From assembly GCF_018449605.1 (NCBI RefSeq), contig NZ_JAAVUW010000008.1:1-64000 (forward strand): a stretch of DNA of 64,000 nt. Direction: 5' to 3'. The position numbers and the translations under genes are program-made. This DNA comes from Luteibacter sp. dw_328 (GTDB lineage Bacteria > Pseudomonadota > Gammaproteobacteria > Xanthomonadales > Rhodanobacteraceae). Numbering within the stretch: position 1 is the first letter of the stretch; the number at the start of each line of letters is the position of its first letter. Of the stretch, positions 56,812 to 64,000 are shown in pieces. Below the pieces are notes generated by a model. The model was not told where the DNA came from. It searched no databases and saw only the letters and a program-made list of their open reading frames with translations.

Positions 56812-58034
56812 CGTGCCTCCATGGCGAGTTCAGCCTCGCGTTCGTGATCGGAAAGGGATACGTCGAGCCCTGGCTCGAGTGCGAACACCGCGTGCTCGAC
56901 CAGGGAGCGCGCGATCAGCTTCGGCCAGCCGTCGAGCAGGACCGGAACGGCATCGACACCAGCGGCGTCGAACCATTCGGCAAAATCGGGATCGGCGATG
57001 CACGGGACGCCGTCGCGCACGACGACACGGAGATCCCTGCGAGCGAGGCCGACCAGGCTGTCGGCGGCAAGGCCGTCGCGATCCCGCACGATGACGATAT
57101 CCGCCGGGGCGCCTGTCGCCAGGCTGCCGCGCAGGCCGAGGCGAAAGATGCGGGCAGCGGCCGTGGTAACGAGATCGAGCAAGGCCGAACTCGGCAGGTC
57201 CCCGCGTGCGGAGGCCTCGCCGAGCTCGTCAAGCAGATCACGGCGGCCACTCAGCCGTGAGTCGCTGCCCAGCGTGAGGCAGCCGGCGGCGTGGAGTCGA
57301 CGCGGATCGAGCGTACGCCCGAGCAAGGCAAGGTTACTGCCCGGACACCAGACGACGGCGGCACCCCGGGCAATCACGCGCTCGATATCGGCGTCGTCGA
57401 ACCCGACGCCATGGATCAATACCGTGTTGGTGCCGAGGCAACCGAGGGCGTCGAGCTCGGCGAGCTCCGCCGCGGCAACCTCGTCCGTGCCCTCGGCCAG
57501 ATGGATCATCCAGGGCTGCCCGGCGGGCGTGGCAAGGTAGCTCTCGCGTACCGGCGGCCCGAAACCGGGACCACCCAGTGCGTAGCTCCAGCCGTGGCCG
57601 CGGAGCAGCGCGACCGGGAAGTCCTCCGCGTCCAGCGCCGGGTGCCAGGGATCGTGGTGGACGACGCAGGTGGTGCCGGCAAGAAGGTTCTTCAGCGCGC
57701 CGTGGCGCAGGCGCACCGCCTTGGGCACGCTCAGCGCGGCGACCACATCGGCGTCATCGAAGTGTTGCTGGAACGCGTCTATCCACGCGTAGCTGTTCGG
57801 GAAGGGCGTTGCGCGTCGCAGCGGAGGTATGGCATTGACCTGCAGATGCTCGTGCGCGTTGATCAGCCCGGGAAAGATCCGGTGCCCGCGCACGTCGACG
57901 CGGAGCGCCCTGCCCTCGGCCGAGGCCGACACGCGTCCCGCCCGAAGATGCAGCGGCGCGCGCGACACTCCCTGGGGAAGCATGGTTATGCCACCCAGAA
58001 GAGTCGCATCCATGGCGGTATGCGGCGCGCGCAT
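56802..58034 (-). CDS. Amidohydrolase-superfamily protein
   Basis: A 410-residue protein of the cytosine/guanine-deaminase branch of amidohydrolases. Metal-binding-like segments are NAHEHLQVN (in place of HxH), WMIHLAEGTDE, VLIHGVGFDD and the Asp in LGSDSRLSG. The C-terminus carries the small beta domain (GAPADIVIVRDRD). A deaminase or amidase role on a nucleotide-sugar or peptide intermediate is possible. It is unusual inside a Wzx/Wzy operon. An ATG at 58013 is an alternative start. Confidence 0.78.
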   Translation of the reverse strand: MRAPHTAMDATLLGGITMLPQGVSRAPLHLRAGRVSASAEGRALRVDVRGHRIFPGLINAHEHLQVNAIPPLRRATPFPNSYAWIDAFQQHFDDADVVAALSVPKAVRLRHGALKNLLAGTTCVVHHDPWHPALDAEDFPVALLRGHGWSYALGGPGFGPPVRESYLATPAGQPWMIHLAEGTDEVAAAELAELDALGCLGTNTVLIHGVGFDDADIERVIARGAAVVWCPGSNLALLGRTLDPRRLHAAGCLTLGSDSRLSGRRDLLDELGEASARGDLPSSALLDLVTTAAARIFRLGLRGSLATGAPADIVIVRDRDGLAADSLVGLARRDLRVVVRDGVPCIADPDFAEWFDAAGVDAVPVLLDGWPKLIARSLVEHAVFALEPGLDVSLSDHEREAELAMEARCH

Positions 58035-58038
58035 GTCG

Positions 58039-58881
58039 TCAGCGCCGGTGCATCACGATGAGGAAGTGATCGCCCATGTCGCGCAACAGTGGCAGCTTGC
58101 CGAAGCGATCGTCGAGACGACCCAAGCGCTCGTACCAGCCCGGCCGACGCTCGTAGCGATCGACCATGTACGGCGGCGGCATGAACAGGCTCAGTGCGCT
58201 ATAGCCGGCGAGCCGGAACTGCCCGGCGAAGGGACGATAGAACTCGCGCGGCAGGTAATACTTCGTCCAGATGGTATGGCGATTCATACCCACCGCCGTC
58301 GCGCCACGCGCTCCACGCACCGCCGCCCTGCGGAACCGGCCGCGCAGGGCGTAGTGCGCCGCTTCCCAGGGACAGATGCGGCCCATCACCGAGAAGACCA
58401 TGACGCCGCCCGGACGCAGGAGGCGCGCGCACTGCGCGGCCACGTCGTGCAGATCGGGTGCGCAGTTGAGCGGTCCGAAGTTGGAATAGACGCCGTCGAA
58501 GCTGCCGTCGAACGTGTCATCGAGACGGCCGAGCTCCTGGACACCGAGGTGCCTGGCGGTGAGGCGACCGCCCAACGAGGGGTCGCCCGCACGGGCCGAC
58601 GTGCGCGCAACCATCGATGGCGACCAGTCCGTCGCCATCACCTCGTAGCCGCGCCTCGCGAATTCGGACGCATCGATACCTGTGCCGCAGCCGATATCGA
58701 GCAGGTGCGAGCCTCGACCCAGTTCGCCCACGACGGTATCCCAGAGTGTCTGGCGCATGCGCTGGATGAGTGCATTGTTGCCGCGCGGACCGTCGTAGTC
58801 GGCGGCGACACTGTCGAACGCCCGCTGCGTGTCGAGCAGACGCGCGTCGTCGATCGGTTCAGGTGTCGATTGGGCACTCAT
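58039..58881 (-). CDS. Class I SAM methyltransferase (second in polymer unit)
   Basis: A 280-residue methyltransferase with AFDSVAADYDGPRGNN, motif I LLDIGCGTGIDASEFA, MATDWSPSMVA and RPGGVMVFSVMGRICPWEAA. The C-terminal segment (about 200-280) includes YYLPREFYRPFAGQFRLAGY. It starts 26 nt after the Wzz-like stop and lies 4 nt before the amidohydrolase start. Confidence 0.85.
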   Translation of the reverse strand: MSAQSTPEPIDDARLLDTQRAFDSVAADYDGPRGNNALIQRMRQTLWDTVVGELGRGSHLLDIGCGTGIDASEFARRGYEVMATDWSPSMVARTSARAGDPSLGGRLTARHLGVQELGRLDDTFDGSFDGVYSNFGPLNCAPDLHDVAAQCARLLRPGGVMVFSVMGRICPWEAAHYALRGRFRRAAVRGARGATAVGMNRHTIWTKYYLPREFYRPFAGQFRLAGYSALSLFMPPPYMVDRYERRPGWYERLGRLDDRFGKLPLLRDMGDHFLIVMHRR

Positions 58882-58907
58882 AGTCGTTCGTCTTCCGGTG
58901 TGTCGGA

Positions 58908-59744
58908 TCAGTGAGTGCCGGGCGAACGTGCTTTGGTTGAACGACGCCGTAGCGCATTGCGTCCGATCGCCGCCACGCCGGCAAGGAACAGGCCGAACAC
59001 GATGCCGATACCGATGCCGAGCACGCTGTTGGGGAAGGCACGACCTGCGGGCGCAAAGATGGGCCATGGCGTGGAGGTGTCGTAGGTATAGTTCGGCGCG
59101 AGGCGCACGACGAGTTCGCTGCGCGCCTGCTGCAGCGCGCGGATGTCTTCGTTCTTGCTGGCCAGCAGGACACCGGCGAGCGCTGCCGCGGCATGGTCGG
59201 CGGACGCGGTAGCGCTCACCAGGCGGTCGCGGTCGGCGAGGGCGATATGCAGGTTGCTGTCGAGTTCATCGAGGCGATCGTTGGCCAGCTTCAGCGGCAA
59301 GGCGCCGATGCGCGCGTGGATGGCCTGCAATTGGTCGAGTGTCGCCTTGGCCAGATCGCTCGCCTGCTGCGCCGAATAAGCACGGACGCTGACCTTCAAG
59401 AGGTTGGCATAGGGCTCGGGATCGACCTTGAAACTCCTGTTATACAGGCTCGCCTCGGAGGAACCGGACGAAAGACCGAGGCTGGCAACCACGCTGTCCC
59501 GGAAGGCAGCGGTCTGCAACCGCGAGATCACGCGCTGGAACGGCTCGACCTTCATATCCTGGCCGGTCGGCGCGGACCCCACCTGGCCCACCTGTATCCA
59601 GACGGTGGCTTCCCATTGGCTGCGTGCCGTGTGCACCCAGGCAAACGTGAGCCCGAGCACCATGACGAGCACGGCGACGAACCAGCGCCACTCCCGAAGG
59701 AAGATGTGCCATAGGTCGATCAGATAGATCTCGTCTTGTTCCAT
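58908..59744 (-). CDS. Wzz/GumC-like polysaccharide chain-length protein
   Basis: A 278-residue polysaccharide co-polymerase. It has a cytoplasmic N-terminus with IDLWHIFLREWRW, membrane helix 1 (about 20-37), a large periplasmic helical domain with coiled-coil potential (about 130-200), and membrane helix 2 (about 245-265). No C-terminal kinase domain is present. Such proteins set chain length with Wzy polymerases. It overlaps the Wzy-like gene by 25 nt. Confidence 0.85.
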   Translation of the reverse strand: MEQDEIYLIDLWHIFLREWRWFVAVLVMVLGLTFAWVHTARSQWEATVWIQVGQVGSAPTGQDMKVEPFQRVISRLQTAAFRDSVVASLGLSSGSSEASLYNRSFKVDPEPYANLLKVSVRAYSAQQASDLAKATLDQLQAIHARIGALPLKLANDRLDELDSNLHIALADRDRLVSATASADHAAAALAGVLLASKNEDIRALQQARSELVVRLAPNYTYDTSTPWPIFAPAGRAFPNSVLGIGIGIVFGLFLAGVAAIGRNALRRRSTKARSPGTH

Positions 59745-60892
59745 GCGTGGGGCTCGTGGGGAAGTGGGAGAGTGACATCGTCACGCCGCGTCGGCAGCAA
59801 GGCAGCGAACAGCTGCATGAGCAGGCAGAGGATGACGAAGGCGGCATTGGTCCAGATGAAGGCCTGCGGTGCGAAGGGTGACATCAGGCAGACATAGGCG
59901 ATGCGCAGGAAGATCAGCAGCGAGAACAGCGACACCGAGGCGCGTAACCGGCGCACGCTCCACAGCAGCAGGGCGTAGAGCAGCAGCATCGAAGCGACGG
60001 CGCCCCAGGGGCCGTAGGCCAGCAGGAACGGCAGGAACTCCGTACCCACGTTGATGTTGGGCGCATCGAAAGGAATATCCGCCGCAGCCAATGTGGTGGG
60101 TCCGCTGAGCGGAATGAGCTGCCCGATCAGGATGGCCGCGTCCGTATAGCCCTTGGTCACCATCGATGCGAAGTTGTAAGGACCGGCGCTGACGTAAAGC
60201 GCCAGCCACTTGATGCCCTGCGGCGCAGCGCGGTAAAGCGCACTGAAGGGCAGGTTCACGTTGTCCAGCGAACCCGAACGCACCGCGCCAAGCACCGAGA
60301 ACACGGTCGCGCCGAGAATGCCGATGAAGCCGACCGACTTCCACGGCAACGGACGGCGCACGTCGCGACGGAACAGGATGACCAGAGCGAAAGAAAACAG
60401 CGCTGCGAAGATACGGTTACGGTCGATCACCAGCACCGGAAACACCAGGCCGATCATGATGAGTGCATTACGAAGGCCGCGCTTACGCGTGCAAAGCAAT
60501 CCGATGGGCGGCAGCGTCCAACAAAGTGAGGAAATATGTCGCACGTGCTCGCGCCCTGGCTCCATCGTGGCGTACGAGGCCGGATTGTCGATCAACGGTA
60601 TGGGAAACAGCGCCAGGTCGAGACCGCAAAAGACGATCACGACCGCGGCGAAAACGAGGGCGACGAAGGCTTCGCGGCTGCCCGTGTAGTCACGGGCGCG
60701 GAATCGTGCGATCGAAGGCAGGCGGATCGCCGCGAAGGCATCGAACAGGATGATGCCGACGGCCGCCATCACCAGCAGTAACATGCCTTCGAGGTATCCC
60801 GCCGGCAGATCGTAGGCGAGCGCGGTGAGCCCGCAAGCGAACAGCAGCGGCCACGCGATATAGCTCGACGGCTGGCGGAGAATGCGATTCAT
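59720..60892 (-). CDS. Wzy-like oligosaccharide-unit polymerase
   Basis: A 390-residue polytopic membrane protein with about ten helices and a large loop containing DNPASYATMEPGREHVRH. Wzy proteins share little sequence, so this call rests on topology, on the RNRIFAALFSFAL and NINVGTEFLPFL regions typical of O-antigen polymerase-like proteins, and on lying between Wzx, GT2 and Wzz genes. Start 60892 overlaps the glycosyltransferase stop (ATGA). Confidence 0.75.
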   Translation of the reverse strand: MNRILRQPSSYIAWPLLFACGLTALAYDLPAGYLEGMLLLVMAAVGIILFDAFAAIRLPSIARFRARDYTGSREAFVALVFAAVVIVFCGLDLALFPIPLIDNPASYATMEPGREHVRHISSLCWTLPPIGLLCTRKRGLRNALIMIGLVFPVLVIDRNRIFAALFSFALVILFRRDVRRPLPWKSVGFIGILGATVFSVLGAVRSGSLDNVNLPFSALYRAAPQGIKWLALYVSAGPYNFASMVTKGYTDAAILIGQLIPLSGPTTLAAADIPFDAPNINVGTEFLPFLLAYGPWGAVASMLLLYALLLWSVRRLRASVSLFSLLIFLRIAYVCLMSPFAPQAFIWTNAAFVILCLLMQLFAALLPTRRDDVTLPLPHEPHAWNKTRSI

Positions 60893-61836
60893 ACGCCCTC
60901 CGCATGCGAGTGCGCCGTACGGCGCAGCCGCAGCCTCGACAGCGCAATCAGGGAAACGTAGGTAGCCAGGTGCAGCGCCACGCGTGAGTGGCGCTTTTGC
61001 AGGAAAGCGATCTTCGCGCCGATGTACTGTGCCTGCGCACGGAGCAGCGTGCGATACGGCTCGTCGAACAGGCAAAGCCGGCTCATCGCCACCTCGCGCG
61101 ATTCGACCAGGTTCACGATCCGCGTCGCGGTGTGCCGTGTCTTGCTGAAATTGGCGCCATGCAGCCGATAGGCACACACAGTGACATCGATGAAGCCGAT
61201 CGCGTCACGTGCGGCCAGGCGAAGGAACATGTCCCAGTCATCGATGCGCAGGCCCTCGGTCCAGCGCGCAACGGTCTCCAGCACGCTCTTGCGCAGCAGT
61301 GTCACCGGCCCACCGATCGCCCAGTGCCCGATCACGGCACGACGGATACCGTCGCTGGAGTCGTAGAGCCGCTTGTCGGCGCCGTGCAGATCGATCATTC
61401 CACTGTCGTGGAGCCGGTTGCCTTCGCCGTCGATGACGATCGAATCGCCGATGACCGCGCCCTTGTTCCTGTGCGACATAAGGTAGCGAACCTGCGCCTC
61501 CAGACCACCAGGCAAGAGGTAATCGTCACTGGCGCCGATGCGCAGGTATTCGCCATGTGAGCGGGCGGCCAGTTCGTTGAGCGTCGCCGCGATGCCGCGG
61601 TTCTCGCGGCGGACGAACTCGACGGGAATCTCGCTGCCGTGGGCCGCCACCCAATGGGCGATGCGCTCGGCCGTGTGGTCGGTGGATCCGTCATCGATGA
61701 TGACGATCTCCTTGGCCGGGTACGGATCCTCGAGCACGCTATCAAGGCATCGCTGCACGAAACCCTCGTGATTGAACGCGGGAATCAGTACCGATACCAG
61801 CGGAGCATGTGACCACTCGTATAGGTCGACGGTCAT
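60889..61836 (-). CDS. GT2-family glycosyltransferase
   Basis: A 315-residue GT-A enzyme. The N-terminal catalytic region has VSVLIPAFNHEGFVQRCLDS, IVIIDDGSTDHTAER, RRENRGIAATLNE and the ASDD (DxD-like) motif. The C-terminal helices (about 255-310) may touch the membrane. It overlaps the Wzx stop (ATGA) and the Wzy start (ATGA), so the three are translationally coupled. Confidence 0.9.
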   Translation of the reverse strand: MTVDLYEWSHAPLVSVLIPAFNHEGFVQRCLDSVLEDPYPAKEIVIIDDGSTDHTAERIAHWVAAHGSEIPVEFVRRENRGIAATLNELAARSHGEYLRIGASDDYLLPGGLEAQVRYLMSHRNKGAVIGDSIVIDGEGNRLHDSGMIDLHGADKRLYDSSDGIRRAVIGHWAIGGPVTLLRKSVLETVARWTEGLRIDDWDMFLRLAARDAIGFIDVTVCAYRLHGANFSKTRHTATRIVNLVESREVAMSRLCLFDEPYRTLLRAQAQYIGAKIAFLQKRHSRVALHLATYVSLIALSRLRLRRTAHSHAEGV

Positions 61837-63089
61837 GTGCGCAGCCCTCCGAGGTAGTGCCGGACCACCAGCAGGTTGAAGATCAGGTAGCCCACGTAGT
61901 TGATGGCGAAGGCGTACATCGCGCCGACCAGGCCGAAATGTGCCGTGCACAGGTAGACGAGCAGCAGGTAGCTCACACCGAAGGCGATCTCGGAGGCCAC
62001 GAACAGGCGGGTCATGGCCTTTGCCAGCATCACGTAGGAAAGTACGAACGACGCAATCTTGACCACGTCGCCCACCAGTTGCGGTGCGTAGAGCCCTTCG
62101 GCCGACGTGAAGTCCGCACTGAAGAGAATCCGCGTCACCCAGTCGCGGGCCACGTACACCAGGGCGGCAAGCACGAGCACGACCGGCAGGATGTGCCGGT
62201 AGGCATTACGCAACTCGCCGACCAGCGCTCCACGTTCACTGATCGAGGCGAGCTTTGGCAGGTAGTAGATATTGATCGCCGCGGTGAGGAACAGCAGGTA
62301 GGCGTCCGACACCTTGCTCACGGCCTGCCAGTTGCCGACCTGTTGCCAGCCGAACTGGAGCGCGAGGTGATCGCGTACCGCGATGTTCACCAGCGGCGGA
62401 AGCAAGGCCGAACTGATCGTCATCAACGAGAAGGCGGCGAGCCGGCCGTTCATTTCGCGATCGAAGCGCAGCCGCGGCAGGCTCTGGCGGAAGTACGGGC
62501 TGCGCCACCACGAGGGAAGGGCCACGGCGAGCCACGCCAACTGGCCCAGGACGAGGGCGAGCAACGCGCCGTAGAGCTGGAAACGACTGGCCAGCCACGC
62601 GGCCATGGCGATGCCGAGCACCGAACCGATCACCTGGATGAAAGCCAGGCGCCGCACGTCCATGAAACCATTGATCACGGCCAGCACGTAGTTCACGGCA
62701 GCGATCCCCAGTTGGGCGACTGCGAGAACGCGGATAAGGCTCTCGAAACCGGCGTCGCCGAGAATCCAGACGGCCAACTGCCGGCTGAACACCAGTGCGG
62801 CCAACCCCATCAGGCACGATGCGCAAAGCGCGTAAGAAAGCGCCGCGGCGAGCAGGCGCGAAAGGCGCTGCGGGTCGCCGCGATACTCGGCCACATACTT
62901 GACGATGCCGGCGCTGATACCACCGCCGGCAAGCACCGCCAGCAGCGACATCAGGCTCATGAACTGCCCCAGCCGGCCGACGCCTTCGGGCCCGGCGAAC
63001 CATGCCACCAGCTTGATGACGACCAGGCCGGCCAGCAGCCGCGCGGCGGTGCCTATCGCTGAATAGAAACCGGCGCGCGCCAGGCTCAT
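61833..63089 (-). CDS. Wzx-type lipid-linked oligosaccharide flippase
   Basis: A 418-residue MATE/MOP-fold flippase with about twelve helices. The N-terminal [24 protein letters not shown] and [13 protein letters not shown] resemble the WzxE (enterobacterial common antigen) flippase. It presumably moves the undecaprenyl-linked repeat unit to the periplasm. Start 63089 overlaps the aminotransferase stop (ATGA); the longer frame is antisense to the aminotransferase end. Confidence 0.88.
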   Translation of the reverse strand: MSLARAGFYSAIGTAARLLAGLVVIKLVAWFAGPEGVGRLGQFMSLMSLLAVLAGGGISAGIVKYVAEYRGDPQRLSRLLAAALSYALCASCLMGLAALVFSRQLAVWILGDAGFESLIRVLAVAQLGIAAVNYVLAVINGFMDVRRLAFIQVIGSVLGIAMAAWLASRFQLYGALLALVLGQLAWLAVALPSWWRSPYFRQSLPRLRFDREMNGRLAAFSLMTISSALLPPLVNIAVRDHLALQFGWQQVGNWQAVSKVSDAYLLFLTAAINIYYLPKLASISERGALVGELRNAYRHILPVVLVLAALVYVARDWVTRILFSADFTSAEGLYAPQLVGDVVKIASFVLSYVMLAKAMTRLFVASEIAFGVSYLLLVYLCTAHFGLVGAMYAFAINYVGYLIFNLLVVRHYLGGLRT

Positions 63090-64000
63090 GTCGACGGCCG
63101 GAAGCTCATGCACGCCCGAATGACGTGTTCGACCGCCTCGTCGCCGAGTGTCGGTCCGATCGGAAGACTCAGGACTTCGTCGTGCAGACACTCCGTCAGG
63201 GGCAAGCTCACAGGCAACGCTCCGGCATAGGCCGGCTGCCGGTGCGGCGCCTCGGGATAGTGAACCTGGGCATGGACACCCTCGGCCAGCAGGTGCGCCT
63301 GCAACGCATCGCGCTGGGCGCTGCGGACGACGAACAGGTGCCACGCGTGGCGTTCTTCGCTCGCGAGTGCCGGCAAGCCGATCGCGGGATGTCGGATCGA
63401 CGCGAGGTAGCGCCGTGCGATCGCCCGACGACGGGTGACATCCGCATCCACGTACTTGAGTTTCACGCGCAGCATCGCCGCCTGCATTTCGTCCAGCCGT
63501 GAATTCACGCCCTGGTAAAGATGGCGGTACTTCTCCAGCGACCCGTAGTTGCGCAACGCCGCGACACGCGTGGCGAGTTCGGCATCGGCGGTGACGACCG
63601 CGCCGCCGTCACCCAGCGCACCCAGGTTCTTGGCTGGAAAAAAGCTGAAGGCCGCGGCATCGCCGAAGGCTCCCGCACGACGCCCCGACCAGGTGGCGCC
63701 ATGGGCTTGCGCCGCGTCCTCGATCACCAGCAGGCCATGCCGGTGGGCGACGGCGGTGATGGCAGGCATATCGGCCAGTTGGCCATACAGGTGCACAGGC
63801 ATGATCGCGCGCGTCCGCGGTCCGATGGCCGCCTCGATGGCCGCGGGATCGAGATTGAAGGTGGACGGGTCTGGCTCGACGGCAACGGGTACCAGTCCGC
63901 TTTGCGTGATCGCGAGAAAACTCGCGATGAACGTATTGCCAGGAACAATCACCTCGTCGCCATCGGCTAACCGGCCGAGGGATTTGCAGGCACGAAGGAT
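63086..64000 (-). CDS. DegT/DnrJ/EryC1 sugar aminotransferase, partial
   Basis: A PLP-dependent nucleotide-sugar aminotransferase cut by the window edge (305 codons present; the frame is open to 64000 and residues upstream of the internal ATG at 63952 are still homologous). The Schiff-base lysine is in [28 protein letters not shown] and [16 protein letters not shown] resemble FdtB/QdtB-type enzymes that make dTDP-3-amino-3,6-dideoxyhexoses. An aminosugar in the repeat unit is therefore likely. Confidence 0.9.
   Translation of the reverse strand: MLRACKSLGRLADGDEVIVPGNTFIASFLAITQSGLVPVAVEPDPSTFNLDPAAIEAAIGPRTRAIMPVHLYGQLADMPAITAVAHRHGLLVIEDAAQAHGATWSGRRAGAFGDAAAFSFFPAKNLGALGDGGAVVTADAELATRVAALRNYGSLEKYRHLYQGVNSRLDEMQAAMLRVKLKYVDADVTRRRAIARRYLASIRHPAIGLPALASEERHAWHLFVVRSAQRDALQAHLLAEGVHAQVHYPEAPHRQPAYAGALPVSLPLTECLHDEVLSLPIGPTLGDEAVEHVIRACMSFRPST

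Overview
This window looks like a chromosomal segment of a high-GC gammaproteobacterium of the Xanthomonadales, most likely Rhodanobacteraceae (Luteibacter/Dyella-like). The reasons are the gene order secA - M23 peptidase / dciA - lpxC - ftsZ, a division and cell-wall (dcw) cluster that lacks murD and murB, protein sequences that resemble xanthomonad homologues, and abundant REP/REPIN-like repeats of the 'GTAGGAGCCGATTCATCGGC' type. All assignments come from reading the sequence and from family knowledge; no database search was run.

Layout. (1) 1-311: repeat unit and the secA terminator. (2) 312-4586: secA and an M23 peptidase on the minus strand, with dciA divergent. (3) 4587-5586: a 1 kb spacer made of palindromic repeats. 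(4) 5587-22336: the dcw cluster on the minus strand, transcribed from mraZ through rsmH, ftsL, ftsI, murE, murF, mraY, ftsW, murG, murC, ddlB, ftsQ, ftsA and ftsZ to lpxC. Most junctions are 1-11 nt overlaps. The mraZ promoter carries a four-box MraZ operator. (5) 22614-23029: RNase P RNA. (6) 23247-26395: rsmI, lpoA and yraN on the plus strand. (7) 26516-33163: a HAD hydrolase, a PAS-GGDEF-EAL protein, a haem-oxygenase-fold protein and an M13 peptidase. (8) 33283-39546: a GH31 glycosidase followed by a YehZYXW/OsmF-type compatible-solute ABC importer. (9) 39698-40870: a CsbD-like stress protein and a second repeat-rich spacer. (10) 40871-46433: an operon with a type 1 copper (cupredoxin) protein, a degenerate-GGDEF/EAL membrane protein, an outer-membrane porin-like protein and a GGDEF protein. 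(11) 46478-64000: a surface-polymer locus.

The surface-polymer locus is the most unusual part. An eleven-gene minus-strand unit runs from a sugar aminotransferase (cut by the window end) through a Wzx flippase, GT2, a Wzy-like polymerase, a Wzz-like copolymerase, a methyltransferase, an amidohydrolase, a second methyltransferase, a radical SAM protein and two GT4 glycosyltransferases. It meets head-on a plus-strand pair (radical SAM enzyme plus a NTP_transf_5-type nucleotidyltransferase). That pair diverges from an HPr-kinase-like protein coupled to an ABC exporter and a 66-residue exported peptide. The combination suggests a Wzx/Wzy-type polysaccharide or glycolipid with rare radical-SAM, methyl and possibly phosphoryl modifications. 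The downstream c-di-GMP operon could be its regulator, but that link is inferred only from position.

Repeats fall into three families: a ~140 bp element with 21-23 bp terminal inverted repeats (three copies), 173-233 bp elements with perfect 27-28 bp inverted ends (two complete copies plus a related one), and REP/REPIN pairs (five sites). Two copies of the first family, in opposite orientation, flank the first 40 kb.
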